From Neptunitalea lumnitzerae (lineage in GTDB: Bacteria > Bacteroidota > Bacteroidia > Flavobacteriales > Flavobacteriaceae): a DNA stretch of 64,000 bases. The position numbers and the translations under genes are program-made. A model generated the notes under the pieces. It saw only the letters and a program-made list of their open reading frames with translations. It ran no database searches and was not told where the DNA came from. Numbering within the stretch: position 1 is the stretch's first letter; every line of letters begins with the position of its first letter. Positions 9,993 through 18,502 of this stretch are shown here, one piece after another. The DNA is taken from contig NZ_BRVO01000003.1 of assembly GCF_027924185.1 (NCBI RefSeq), forward strand, positions 62,001 through 126,000. Reading direction: 5' to 3'.

Positions 9993-10722
9993 TAGATGAA
10001 AGTATTTTTTTAGCTTTTTCTAAATCTTCTGGAGTATCTATTTCAATACCGGTAACATCTGTTTCCACCATTTTTATCTTTTTACCATACTCCAAATATC
10101 TTATGGCTTCAATCTTTTCGGTAGCCTCTAACATCTGCATTTTCATTTTAGGAAATGCAATCAACGCTTCTTTTCTAAAAGCATAAATACCTTTGTGCTT
10201 AAAGTATTTTGTATGCGCATCCTTACTTCTAGGATAAGGTATTGGTGATCTTGAAAAATACAAAGCAAAACTTCTATTATCTACAATTACCTTTACATTA
10301 TTTGGGTTCTCCACATCTTCCCAATCTGTTAAAGGTGTCATTAAAGATGCTAAGTCAATCTCTTTTTCATCATCATCTTTAAAAACCTCTAAAACTTTCC
10401 CCAAACTTTTCTTTTCTGTAAAAGGCTCGTCTCCCTGAACATTTACCACTATATCTACATCCATATCGGCAACTGCTTCCGCTATTCTATCGCTTCCACA
10501 TTCATGCTCCTCAATACTCATAATAGCCTTCCCGCCGTTATTCGATATTTCATTAAAAATAATATCGCTATCGGTAACCACAAAAACATCATCAAACAAC
10601 CCGGTAGCCACTGCTGCCTCATAGGTTCTAAGTATCACCGTTTTTCCTTCCAGTTCCTGCATTAATTTAGCCGGAAATCTAGATGCTGCATAGCGTGCAG
10701 GTATCATTGCTATTACTCTCAT
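9985..10722 (-). CDS. kdsB: 3-deoxy-manno-octulosonate cytidylyltransferase (CMP-KDO synthetase)
   Basis: Protein of 245 aa, the standard KdsB length. It activates KDO with CTP to CMP-KDO for lipid A core assembly in the cytoplasm. Signatures seen are [14 protein letters not shown] (nucleotide-binding loop), VVTDSD, the [12 protein letters not shown] block and [18 protein letters not shown] and [12 protein letters not shown] also fit the family. It leads a minus-strand group with the HAD hydrolase and methyltransferase. Confidence 0.95.
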   Translation of the reverse strand: MRVIAMIPARYAASRFPAKLMQELEGKTVILRTYEAAVATGLFDDVFVVTDSDIIFNEISNNGGKAIMSIEEHECGSDRIAEAVADMDVDIVVNVQGDEPFTEKKSLGKVLEVFKDDDEKEIDLASLMTPLTDWEDVENPNNVKVIVDNRSFALYFSRSPIPYPRSKDAHTKYFKHKGIYAFRKEALIAFPKMKMQMLEATEKIEAIRYLEYGKKIKMVETDVTGIEIDTPEDLEKAKKILSSNV

Positions 10723-10772
10723 AAAACTTTATATTATATGCTAAGTTATATCTTAATTTACAAACTACTTTA

Positions 10773-12197
10773 CTAATTGGTAAAATATTCATCTTTAAAA
10801 CCAATTAAATAAAGCTTATCCTTTGCCCTAGTAACTGCTGTATACAACCAACGCAAATAATCTATGGTTATACCATCTGGTAAATAAGGCTGCTCTATAA
10901 AAACGGTACTCCATTGCCCCCCTTGCGATTTATGGCATGTAACGGCATAAGAGAATTTTACTTGTAGGGCGTTAAAAAATGGATTGCTTTTAACCTTTAA
11001 AAACTTCTTATAATTAGACCTTTCTTCTTCATAATCTTTCATTACCTCTTGATAAAGTTTATTACTATCATCATAAGATAAAGATGGCGTTTCTGCCATA
11101 ATAGTGTCTAACATCAAAACCGTTTCAAAAGGTTTCATAGAAGGGTAATCTACCATTTGCACTTTTACTTCTGCAAACCTAAACCCATACAATTCTTTGA
11201 TAGCAAAAATCTCTAGCACCTCTAAAATATCTCCATTTGCAATAAACCCAGCATCAGAAGTAGCTTTAATCCAGAAATAATTATTTTTAACCACCATTAC
11301 AAAATCGCCTGGAGATAATTCATTTTCATTAAATAGAATCTTAGTACGTATCTGCTGATTGTATAAATTGGCCCGTTTATTAGACCTTACTATAAGTACG
11401 GTTTCTTCTCTTCCAACCTCACTGTATGCCTGATCTATAGCCTCTTGTATTTCATAACCATCGGTTAGTCTAACAATATCAAAGAAACCTTGAATCTGAA
11501 ATTGAAAATCCATGGTAAAATCTTCTGCTATTTGCTCTCTAATATTGGTAGCGTTATATAAAATACCAGAACCTTCAGCCTGTCTCATTACTTCATCCAT
11601 TTCTAATGATGTAACTTCTTTATTATAATGATTGCTTAAGGTATGTGATTCTAAAGCAGGACTTACACTTAAATTTACTGGTGGCAACTGTGCCGTATCT
11701 CCAATTAACAACAATTTACATTGATGACCAGAATAAACGTATTGAATTAAATCGTCTAACAAAGATCCATTTTCAAACAATTTACTATCGGTATTTATAT
11801 CAGGTATCATAGAAGCTTCATCTACAATAAACACGGTATTCCGGTGCTTATTTGGTTGTAATGTAAAAGCTACCCCTCCGTTTTGTTGTTTCTTAGGAAA
11901 ATATATTTTTTTATGAATAGTGTAGGCCGTAGTATTAGAATAACTAGTAATTACCTTAGCCGCTCTACCTGTTGGTGCCAATAAAACAGCCTTTAAACGT
12001 GCGTGCCACAAATTGATAACCGTAGTAGCAATAATGGTTGTTTTACCCGTACCGGCAAAACCTTTGAGTAAAAACACCTGATCTTTTTCCTTTGATAATA
12101 AAAACTCCGAAAGTTTTTGCAAAACAATATTTTGCACAGTCGTAGGTTCAAAAGGAAATTTCTCAAGTAAAAGCCTATAAAAGTCGCCAGATTCCAT
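10773..12197 (-). CDS. RecD-like ATP-dependent DNA helicase / AAA ATPase
   Basis: Protein of 474 aa with Walker A GFAGTGKT (residues 46-53), a conserved LLAPTGRAA motif, Walker B VDEASM, LLIGDTAQLPP, and a C-terminal UvrD_C_2-like motif TCHKSQGGQW followed by YTAVTRAKDKL. These are superfamily 1B helicase motifs (RecD2/TraA-like), but the protein is shorter than RecD2 and has no N-terminal HhH region. It probably unwinds DNA in repair. It has its own likely promoter, with a TAAATTTG element about 19 bases before the ATG. Confidence 0.85.
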   Translation of the reverse strand: MESGDFYRLLLEKFPFEPTTVQNIVLQKLSEFLLSKEKDQVFLLKGFAGTGKTTIIATTVINLWHARLKAVLLAPTGRAAKVITSYSNTTAYTIHKKIYFPKKQQNGGVAFTLQPNKHRNTVFIVDEASMIPDINTDSKLFENGSLLDDLIQYVYSGHQCKLLLIGDTAQLPPVNLSVSPALESHTLSNHYNKEVTSLEMDEVMRQAEGSGILYNATNIREQIAEDFTMDFQFQIQGFFDIVRLTDGYEIQEAIDQAYSEVGREETVLIVRSNKRANLYNQQIRTKILFNENELSPGDFVMVVKNNYFWIKATSDAGFIANGDILEVLEIFAIKELYGFRFAEVKVQMVDYPSMKPFETVLMLDTIMAETPSLSYDDSNKLYQEVMKDYEEERSNYKKFLKVKSNPFFNALQVKFSYAVTCHKSQGGQWSTVFIEQPYLPDGITIDYLRWLYTAVTRAKDKLYLIGFKDEYFTN

Positions 12198-12215
12198 AAA
12201 AAATGATTAATTCTT

Positions 12216-12223
12216 CAAATTTA
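12216..12223 (-). promoter_or_regulatory. TAnnTTTG-type -7 element for the RecD-like helicase
   Basis: CAAATTTA on the plus strand reads TAAATTTG on the minus strand, matching TAnnTTTG, 19 bases before the helicase start at 12197. Confidence 0.45.
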
Positions 12224-12323
12224 AAAAAAAGGAATCCTTTAGAAATTATTTTGGCATTATTATTGTTAACAAATACCTAAAATGATTTTATTGTTAAATC
12301 CTTTTTTGAATTAAAAAAAATTG

Positions 12324-12331
12324 TAGATTTG
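12324..12331 (+). promoter_or_regulatory. Promoter (-33/-7) for the gene at 12368
   Basis: TAGATTTG matches TAnnTTTG. A TTTG at 12305-12308 lies 15 bases upstream, slightly closer than the usual -33 spacing. The ATG is 37 bases downstream of the element. Confidence 0.5.
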
Positions 12332-12367
12332 CGTAAACCAGTATAAAATAATTTCACAATTAACAAA

Positions 12368-13021
12368 ATGAAAATAGTTGCACAAGTTGTCCTTTGGATA
12401 TTAAGCGGTTTTTTCTGCTACAAGATTTATCAATCTGTATCGGGTCCTTTAGAATTTAAGAAAACAAAAGAGAAACGTTATGCTAGCGTAATCTCAAAAT
12501 TAAAGGATATTAGGAATAGTGAAGAAGCTTACAGAACTGTGAATGGTAAGTATACAGGAAGTTTTGACACCCTAGTAACTTTTATTGAAAACGGAGAGTA
12601 CACTCTTACTTCTCAAAGAGATACATCTTGGATGGAATATGATCCTACTTATAGAATTGATGTTCTTAAAGAATCTAAGATTGTTGATACTATTGGTACT
12701 GTTTCTGTAAAAGATTCATTATTTAAAAATTCTGATCGTTATAAGAAAATGATGTTCATTCCTTACACTAACGATAAGAAATTTGAACTTGAAGCAGGTA
12801 CTATTACTAAAAACAACTATGACGCACCTGTTTTTGTTGCTAAAGCGAAAAAAGAAGATATTTTAGCTGACCAATCTCCTGAAATGATTGAAATGGAGAA
12901 AAATGCTGAAAATATTACTGAAGACATTAAAGGACCAGAAATTATGGTTGGGTCTTTAGAAGAAGTTAGTACAAATGGTAACTGGCCTACTATCTATGAC
13001 GCTAAGACTAACAAAAAGTAA
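12368..13021 (+). CDS. Membrane-anchored protein of unknown function, pilin-like N-terminal half
   Basis: Protein of 217 aa with one N-terminal transmembrane helix (about residues 4-20) and a soluble remainder. The segment from residue 40 to 75 (IRNSEEAYRTVNGKYTGSFDTL) resembles the globular start of type IV pilin or pseudopilin-like proteins, but there is no prepilin peptidase site (G followed by F and E) before the helix. Function is unknown. It overlaps the start of the DUF3822 gene, and together with rsmD forms a plus-strand operon; this order appears to be a flavobacterial arrangement. Confidence 0.7.
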   Translation: MKIVAQVVLWILSGFFCYKIYQSVSGPLEFKKTKEKRYASVISKLKDIRNSEEAYRTVNGKYTGSFDTLVTFIENGEYTLTSQRDTSWMEYDPTYRIDVLKESKIVDTIGTVSVKDSLFKNSDRYKKMMFIPYTNDKKFELEAGTITKNNYDAPVFVAKAKKEDILADQSPEMIEMEKNAENITEDIKGPEIMVGSLEEVSTNGNWPTIYDAKTNKK

Positions 13022-13841
13022 CATATTACATAAAACATATAAAGCATTGTCCATTCAGATTAGCCTGAATGGACTTTCTTTTTGTATCCATAACACTTTA
13101 GCCAATACCATTGAAGAGTTACGCTCTTTTGATTTCTCTAAACAAAATAGCAATAACCCCGAATTGTTATTAAACGAAGTAAAACAGATTATTGAAGCTA
13201 CTGAAATTCTTCAACAAGACTTTGATTCTCTTAAAGTAATCTACGTAAATCATCTTTCAGCTTTTGTACCAAATGCTGTTTTTGATGAAGAGCACCTTGC
13301 AGAATATCTTAAATACAACATTAAAATTTTAACTACTGATTTTATTACTTATGATAAAATTGAGAGTAGCGAACTTGTTAATGTATATATACCATTTGTT
13401 AATGTAAACAATTTCTTTTTAGATTGGTTTGGGCAATTTGACTACGAACATTTTGCTACTATTCTTGTATCTAAACTAGTAAACCTATCTAAAAACACTG
13501 ATAAGGAAAATGTATACATTCACCTAACAGGTAAAGATGAGTTTCAGATAATAGTTATTAAACAAAAGAAATTAATTTTCTACAACAACTTTAAATATCA
13601 ATCTAAAGAAGATTTTATTTATTATCTGCTGTTTGTTTACGAACAATTAGAACTAAACCCAGAGCTTATACCTACCACCTTTATTGCCGCTGTAGATAAA
13701 GAGCATCCTTTATTTAATATTGCCTATACATACATTAGAAATGTAGCCATTTATAAAGAGAAGCCTTTGTTCGAAAAATATTTAAACATGTCGGCAAACG
13801 AAATTTTAAATAACTTTGCCCTTATAAACATATTACAGTGA
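12996..13841 (+). CDS. DUF3822 family protein
   Basis: Protein of 281 aa. The longest frame opens at 12975, but the ATG at 12996 better matches a start shortly before the conserved KALSIQISLNGLSFCI segment. It overlaps the preceding gene's 3' end by 26 bases, and its stop shares four bases (GTGA) with the rsmD start, pointing to translational coupling. DUF3822 proteins occur in Bacteroidota next to rsmD and have an actin/ASKHA-like feel in the N-terminal part (my impression only). Their role is not established. Confidence 0.75.
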   Translation: MTLRLTKSNILHKTYKALSIQISLNGLSFCIHNTLANTIEELRSFDFSKQNSNNPELLLNEVKQIIEATEILQQDFDSLKVIYVNHLSAFVPNAVFDEEHLAEYLKYNIKILTTDFITYDKIESSELVNVYIPFVNVNNFFLDWFGQFDYEHFATILVSKLVNLSKNTDKENVYIHLTGKDEFQIIVIKQKKLIFYNNFKYQSKEDFIYYLLFVYEQLELNPELIPTTFIAAVDKEHPLFNIAYTYIRNVAIYKEKPLFEKYLNMSANEILNNFALINILQ

Positions 13842-14407
13842 GAATTATTTCAGGATCACATAAAGGAAAACGATTAATGGCTCCCGCCAAATTACCTGTA
13901 AGACCTACTACAGATTTTGCAAAAGAATCGCTTTTTAATATACTTAATAACTACTATTATTTTGATGAAATAAGTCTGTTAGATTTATTTTCTGGTACCG
14001 GTAACATTAGTTATGAATTCGCTAGTCGTGGTTGTAAAACGATTACTAGTGTAGACCAAAACTCAGGTTGTATTCAGTTTATAAGCAAAACCAGCAGAGA
14101 GCTAGATTTTAACATCAACACTATTAAGAGTGATGTATTTAAATTTCTGGAAAAAACTGCTATGACTGCAGACATTGTTTTTGCAGACCCACCTTACGAC
14201 TTTACCGATGCGCAATTTGCTAAAATTGTAACACTTGCCTTTGAAAGAAACTTAGTAAGTGAAGAAGGTTTTTTAATTGTAGAACACTCTAAGCATACAA
14301 ACTTATCTGAGCTACCAAACTTTAGCTTTCTAAAAAGATATGGTGGTAGTGTGTTTAGTTTTTTTGAACTACCTGAAGAAGAATCTGAAACAGAAGAAGA
14401 AAATTAA
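13838..14407 (+). CDS. rsmD: 16S rRNA (guanine(966)-N2)-methyltransferase RsmD family
   Basis: Protein of 189 aa starting at GTG. It has the RsmD N-terminus RIISGSHKGKRL, the PVRPTTDFAKESLFNIL block, SAM motif I LLDLFSGTGNISYE and the catalytic DPPYDF motif (NPPY type). The enzyme methylates G966 of 16S rRNA during 30S maturation. The GTG start overlaps the DUF3822 stop by four bases. The C-terminus is a Glu-rich tail. The stop TAA ends directly at the 3' end of the convergent rnpB gene. Confidence 0.92.
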   Translation: MRIISGSHKGKRLMAPAKLPVRPTTDFAKESLFNILNNYYYFDEISLLDLFSGTGNISYEFASRGCKTITSVDQNSGCIQFISKTSRELDFNINTIKSDVFKFLEKTAMTADIVFADPPYDFTDAQFAKIVTLAFERNLVSEEGFLIVEHSKHTNLSELPNFSFLKRYGGSVFSFFELPEEESETEEEN

Positions 14408-14701
14408 AAGCAGGCCATAAGCCGGATTCTGTCTAAGCCTTATCATTTATCTAGACTTGCAGTTACCCGCAAGTTCTAACCGCCTACCCTCCAACATTGA
14501 ACGAGTAGCCCTCAAGCGTTGGTATACATGGCGTTGCACCGTATAGAGTTTACCTGATTTCACTACAGCATTACCTGTACATTCTTTCTGTTGCACTTGT
14601 CCTCGTCTCGCAACGGACGGCCGTTAGCCGCTATACGTACTCTATGGTGTCCGGACTTTCCTCTCGGTAAACCGAGCGATAAGGAAGCCTGCTTCTAGCC
14701 G
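14405..14701 (-). ncRNA. rnpB: RNase P RNA, bacterial type A
   Basis: Read on the minus strand, the 5' part contains AAGCAGGC, then GAGGAAAGUCCGGACACC, the universally conserved CR-I block, and the 3' part contains AGACAGAAUCCGGCUUAUGG, the conserved CR-V end. The 5' AAGCAGGC (complement of 14687-14694) pairs with GCCUGCUU (complement of 14408-14415) to give helix P1. Length is about 295 nt. It is the catalytic subunit that cleaves the 5' leader of tRNA precursors. It lies 36 bases after the TlpA-like gene on the same strand and has its own promoter. Confidence 0.97.
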
Positions 14702-14709
14702 CAAAAGTA
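14702..14709 (-). promoter_or_regulatory. rnpB: TAnnTTTG-type -7 element for rnpB
   Basis: CAAAAGTA on the plus strand reads TACTTTTG on the minus strand. It ends immediately before the expected rnpB 5' end, which is the right distance for a -7 element. This is the best anchored promoter in the window because the RNA 5' end is known from homology. Confidence 0.75.
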
Positions 14710-14736
14710 ATTCTTTTAATTTGATATTAACTAATA

Positions 14737-15798
14737 TTATAAACTACTTACTATTTTTTCTAACGCTTCATTGGTTATGTTTACCTCTATTATTTTGCCT
14801 TGGCTGTCTACTAAAATATTGAACGGAATAGATATAATACCATAGTATGCACATATTTCAGCATCCCAATCATTTGCTACCATATAATTATTCCATTTAA
14901 GTTCTTGCTCCGCTATTCCTTCTAACCACTCTTGCTTTTCATCATCTAAAGAAATACCAATAACATTAAAAACATCACCATAAGTAGTATACAATTTTTT
15001 CAAGTCTTTATTTCTTTCGTAACAGGGAGCACACCAAGACGCCCAAAAATCTATTAAAGTATACTTACCTGTATTAGGTTTATAAAACCCTTCACTTTTA
15101 CCTTCAACATTTTCAAGAGTAAACAATTTTAAAGCCACTCCTTTTTCTAATCTTCTAGCAGCATCTACTATTGCATTCAAATTAGCTACATCATCTGCAA
15201 ACATAGCTGTAGTATCTAATAACCTCTTAAAATTAGCCACACTGTCTTTAGGAAAGATATGATTGTTTGCATTTAAGTAAAACATTCTTCCAATTATGGG
15301 TGAACTAGGAGCCGTATCTGCAACAGTTTTAAGTCTATTTAACAATATTTCCCCAAAATTATCTTCCTTGTAATGAGCATTTCTAAACGTAACCAATGAA
15401 TCCCAAATAGCATGGTTTCTGGATCCTGTAACTGATACGACTTTTGCCCAATTGAAAACATCCCCTTCAAACTCAGTACTTAACTGCTCTAATTTCAAAT
15501 TTATAGTACCCTTATCTAAAAAAACAACGCCATAACCACCGTTATTCTTTAAAGAAATAAATGCTTCTCTGTCATTATTATTATCAGCATTCAACACTCC
15601 TTTAAATGAAAACTTTCCATCACGTACCACCATACTATCGCTATGGTTCCCATAATCTATATAAATGCTATCATTATAATCATTTACAAATTCACCAGCA
15701 ACCTCAAAGGTATTATCTATAGCTTTCTGCTTTTCCGAACAGTTAGATAAAAAGACTACTAAAACAATGATTAAACCAAAAGAATATAAGTGTTTCAA
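14737..15798 (-). CDS. TlpA-like thioredoxin-fold lipoprotein (thiol-disulfide oxidoreductase)
   Basis: Protein of 353 aa with a lipoprotein signal (lipobox LSNC near residue 20), an N-terminal beta-rich domain of about 120 residues typical of Bacteroidota TlpA-like proteins (DUF4369-like), and a C-terminal thioredoxin/AhpC-TSA domain with the active site WASWCAPC. Likely anchored in the periplasm, reducing or isomerising disulfides, for example in cytochrome c maturation or stress response. The rnpB gene lies 36 bases downstream. No close partner gene indicates its substrate. Confidence 0.85.
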   Translation of the reverse strand: MKHLYSFGLIIVLVVFLSNCSEKQKAIDNTFEVAGEFVNDYNDSIYIDYGNHSDSMVVRDGKFSFKGVLNADNNNDREAFISLKNNGGYGVVFLDKGTINLKLEQLSTEFEGDVFNWAKVVSVTGSRNHAIWDSLVTFRNAHYKEDNFGEILLNRLKTVADTAPSSPIIGRMFYLNANNHIFPKDSVANFKRLLDTTAMFADDVANLNAIVDAARRLEKGVALKLFTLENVEGKSEGFYKPNTGKYTLIDFWASWCAPCYERNKDLKKLYTTYGDVFNVIGISLDDEKQEWLEGIAEQELKWNNYMVANDWDAEICAYYGIISIPFNILVDSQGKIIEVNITNEALEKIVSSL

Positions 15799-16075
15799 AA
15801 TAAAATAAGTTTTACTATAACAATACTTTTCCTACTAAACGTAAATAATTTACACTTAGTATAGATGAAACAAACTTTTATAAAACTAATAACCAGAGAA
15901 CGTTATTGGATATACTATCCCCAGAAAAGCAAACCGAATTAACCATTTAACAAACAGATTATTCATTTATTAAATAAGCAATAAAAACAGCTATCTAAAG
16001 TTTTATAACATAGCACCGTCAATGAATGTTAATAAGTACACCAAATAAGTTAGCCATATTAAGGAGTCATTTTTT

Positions 16076-16083
16076 TATATTTG
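16076..16083 (+). promoter_or_regulatory. dnaX: TAnnTTTG-type -7 element for dnaX
   Basis: TATATTTG ends 9 bases before the ATG at 16093, implying a very short leader. The TTG inside this element is the codon that would extend dnaX by four residues, so the element argues for the ATG start. Confidence 0.55.
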
Positions 16084-16092
16084 CCTTTACGT

Positions 16093-17169
16093 ATGGAGCA
16101 CTTTATAGTATCTGCAAGAAAATATCGTCCGCAAACATTTAAAGATGTGGTAGGCCAAAAAGCCATTACCAACACCTTATTAAATGCTATTGATAACAAT
16201 CATTTAGCACAAGCTTTACTGTTTTGTGGGCCAAGAGGAGTTGGTAAAACTACCTGCGCTCGTATTCTTGCTAAAATGATAAATGCAGATGGTACCGAAA
16301 CAGAAGATGAAGACTTTGCATTCAACATTTTTGAACTAGATGCTGCTTCTAACAACTCGGTAGATGACATACGTAATTTAATAGACCAAGTACGTATACC
16401 ACCACAAGTAGGTAAATACAAGGTGTATATTATTGACGAGGTTCACATGCTTTCATCGGCTGCTTTTAATGCGTTTCTTAAAACATTAGAAGAGCCTCCA
16501 AAACATGCTATTTTTATTTTAGCAACTACAGAAAAGCATAAAATTATACCTACGATTCTTTCTCGTTGTCAAATTTTTGATTTTAAAAGAATCACTGTTA
16601 CCGATGCTAAAGAATATTTAAGCTACATAGCAGAAGAACAAGGTATTGAAGCTGAAGATGATGCTTTACACATTATTGCTCAAAAGGCAGATGGTGCTAT
16701 GCGTGATGCCTTATCTATTTTTGATAGAGTGGTATCGTTTTCGGGAAAACACCTAACAAGACAAGCAGTAACAGAAAACTTAAATGTTTTAGACTTTGAA
16801 ACTTACTTTACGGCTACAGAGTCTATTTTAGAAAATCAAATACCTGAACTATTAGTTCAATTTAATGAAATACTAAGTCGAGGATTTGATGCACATCATT
16901 TTATTGCCGGCTTGGCAAGTCATTTTAGAGATTTAATGGTTTGTAAAAATGAGGCTACTTTATCTTTGTTAGAAGTTGGTGAAGAAGCGAAACTTAGGTA
17001 TGCAGAACAAAGTAAAAAAGCATCGATGCCATTTTTACTAGAAGCTCTAAGATTAGCCAATGAATGCGACCTCAACTATAAGACAAGCAAAAACCAACGA
17101 CTGCTTATAGAATTATGCCTAATGCAACTTGCCTCTATCAATTATGATGGAGAAAAAAAAAAAAGGTAG
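16093..17169 (+). CDS. dnaX: DNA polymerase III subunit gamma (short product of dnaX)
   Basis: Frame-0 product of 358 aa from the ATG at 16093 (MEHFIVSARKYRPQTF); the upstream TTG at 16081 belongs to a promoter element. It is the clamp-loader ATPase: Walker A GPRGVGKTT, Walker B IDEVHMLS, sensor motif LEEPPKHAIFILATTE, SRC motif LSRCQIF. The four-cysteine zinc module of E. coli DnaX is missing and replaced by an acidic loop (DGTETEDEDFAF), as in related flavobacteria. The frame ends at TAG directly after a run of 12 A, where E. coli-type gamma would end, while homologous C-terminal sequence continues in the next frame. Confidence 0.85.
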   Translation: MEHFIVSARKYRPQTFKDVVGQKAITNTLLNAIDNNHLAQALLFCGPRGVGKTTCARILAKMINADGTETEDEDFAFNIFELDAASNNSVDDIRNLIDQVRIPPQVGKYKVYIIDEVHMLSSAAFNAFLKTLEEPPKHAIFILATTEKHKIIPTILSRCQIFDFKRITVTDAKEYLSYIAEEQGIEAEDDALHIIAQKADGAMRDALSIFDRVVSFSGKHLTRQAVTENLNVLDFETYFTATESILENQIPELLVQFNEILSRGFDAHHFIAGLASHFRDLMVCKNEATLSLLEVGEEAKLRYAEQSKKASMPFLLEALRLANECDLNYKTSKNQRLLIELCLMQLASINYDGEKKKR

Positions 17170-17815
17170 CCACTTTATAATTCCTTCTTCCTTTTTTATC
17201 AGTGCTCAAGAAGTAAAAGTTAAAAAAGTAGCACCACAAACGGTAGAAACAAAAGCAAATGCTCCTCAAGAGTTAGCTAAACCTGCTCCAGTAGAAAGTG
17301 CTGCCCCTACTCCTAAGAAGGAAATACCTAAAATAGATCTTAAAAATCTTCCTAAACGCGTTTCAGGCTTATCTTTAAATAGTATCAAAAAGAAGAAAGA
17401 GTTTGAGCAAAGTAAAAGAGAGATTATTATAGATGAAACTAAACTTCCGAAAGAAAAATTTACGGAAGCGCAGATGCAAGAATTTTGGAATAAATATGTT
17501 GCTAAACTAGAAGACGATGGTAAAAAAATCATGGCTTCTAATTTAACAGTAGATACACCAAAATTAAAAGATGAAACCACCATTTGGATTGAATCTCCGA
17601 ACGAAGGTATTAAGCACGATATTATTCAGCAGCAAAATGCCTTATTAGCTTTTCTAAAGAAAAACCTTCAGAACTACGACCTTTCATTACACGTTACGGT
17701 AAATGAAGAAACCTCTAAGAAATTCATATTTACCCCACAGGAAAAATATGAAAAACTGAGAGAAGCTAACCCTTACATAGATTTACTGCGCCAAGAATTT
17801 GATTTAGACTTATAA
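16093..17815 (+). CDS. dnaX: DNA polymerase III subunit tau (full-length dnaX product, requires frame change at the A12 tract)
   Basis: After the A12 tract (17153-17164) the second frame (phase of 17129) continues to 17815 with GSHFIIPSSFF, a Pro/Ala-rich linker and a C-terminal domain of about 130 aa (KFTEAQMQEFWNKYVAKL onward) of the kind found at the end of flavobacterial DnaX. Removing one A from the transcript, or adding two, joins the frames as GEKKKGSHFIIP. Tau links the clamp loader to the polymerase core and helicase. The frame break may be programmed slippage or a sequencing/assembly error in the homopolymer. The downstream gene starts at the last base of the stop codon (taATG). Confidence 0.75.
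17153..17164 (+). promoter_or_regulatory. dnaX: A12 slippery tract in dnaX (candidate transcriptional or translational slippage site)
   Basis: Twelve consecutive A residues preceded by GATGGAG and followed by GGTAGC, so frame 0 reads three AAA, AGG and then TAG. Loss of one A opens the tau frame. Homopolymeric A tracts of 9 in Thermus dnaX cause RNA polymerase slippage; E. coli uses AAAAAAG for ribosomal -1 frameshifting. The position between the gamma-like and tau-like parts is what programmed frameshifting would need. Confidence 0.55.
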
Positions 17816-18348
17816 TGAACACCTATATTGCACTTATTAGAAGTATTAATGTATCTGGCACCAACATTATAAAAATGGCTGAATTGCGCCCATTTTGGGA
17901 GCAAATGGGGTTTACCAATGTACGCACCTACATACAAAGTGGTAATGTTATTTTTGAAAGTAACACAAAACCAGACACTGCCCTTATTGAAGCGCAAATT
18001 GAAAAAGAATTTGGAACTAAAAATGCAGCCGTAATACTTCTTACCCCAAAAGAACTAACTGCTATTATAAATGAAAATCCTTTCTCAAAACAAACTGATT
18101 TTGACAAAAAGAAAATGTACGTATGCTACCTACAAACAACCCCTACACAAGACCAGATAGCAGCATTTGACACCCTAAACCTAGGTGAAGATAAAGCACA
18201 TTTTGGGAACAATGTTTTATATGTCTATTACGGTGTTTCCGCAGGAAAATCTAAACTCACCAATAAAGTCATTGAAAAACATTTAAACGCATATGCTACT
18301 GCTAGAAATTGGAACACGACCAATAAATTGCTGGAACTAGCAAAATAA
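17815..18348 (+). CDS. DUF1697 domain protein
   Basis: Protein of 177 aa with the DUF1697 pattern: IALIRSINVSGTNIIKMAELR near the N-terminus, then VRTYIQSGNVIFES, and a conserved central region (KKMYVCYL). The family is widespread in bacteria and of unknown function. Its ATG shares one base with the dnaX tau stop, so it is likely translated from the same mRNA. It is followed by a candidate second promoter unit and a terminator before miaE. Confidence 0.85.
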   Translation: MNTYIALIRSINVSGTNIIKMAELRPFWEQMGFTNVRTYIQSGNVIFESNTKPDTALIEAQIEKEFGTKNAAVILLTPKELTAIINENPFSKQTDFDKKKMYVCYLQTTPTQDQIAAFDTLNLGEDKAHFGNNVLYVYYGVSAGKSKLTNKVIEKHLNAYATARNWNTTNKLLELAK

Positions 18349-18361
18349 TTATTTTTTATAC

Positions 18362-18389
18362 GCAACCTTTTGCAACCGCTCGCATCTAT
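18362..18389 (+). promoter_or_regulatory. ECF-sigma-like promoter motif, GCAACC-N15-CATCTAT (site B)
   Basis: GCAACC (18362-18367), 15 bases, CATCTAT (18383-18389), the same spacing as the motif before the lipoprotein gene at 28591. A second GCAACC (18372-18377) lies between. No ORF follows before the terminator at 18434, so it would drive a transcript of about 70 bases. Confidence 0.45.
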
Positions 18390-18394
18390 ATAAT

Positions 18395-18470
18395 GTATAT
18401 AGAAAAAATTGCGACACTATATATGATTTCAAAAAAGCATTTCTGTTAGTTAGGGGGAAATGCTTTTTTT
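18395..18470 (+). ncRNA. Putative short RNA between an ECF-like promoter and an intrinsic terminator
   Basis: If site B is a promoter, transcription would start near 18395 and end at the hairpin 18434-18470. The RNA would be about 75 nt, mostly unstructured upstream of the terminator. An 18-codon ORF from the ATG at 18393 (MYIEKIATLY...) ends inside the hairpin and could be a leader peptide, but it may be chance. Predicted from position only; no family recognised. Confidence 0.35.
18434..18470 (+). terminator. Intrinsic terminator upstream of miaE
   Basis: AAAGCATTTC (18434-18443) pairs with GAAATGCTTT around a TGTTAGTTAGGGG loop, followed by T7. It separates the DUF1697 region from the miaE promoter. 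Confidence 0.8.
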
Positions 18471-18477
18471 ATTTTCT

Positions 18478-18485
18478 TACTTTTG
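18478..18485 (+). promoter_or_regulatory. miaE: TAnnTTTG-type -7 element for miaE
   Basis: TACTTTTG, 17 bases before the miaE ATG, directly after the terminator. A transcript from here would have a leader of about 12 bases. Confidence 0.55.
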
Positions 18486-18502
18486 TCTAAAATCATTTTA
18501 TT

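Noticed and set aside
14408-14700. Coding potential in the rnpB region
   Set aside because: Conserved RNase P RNA blocks explain the sequence.
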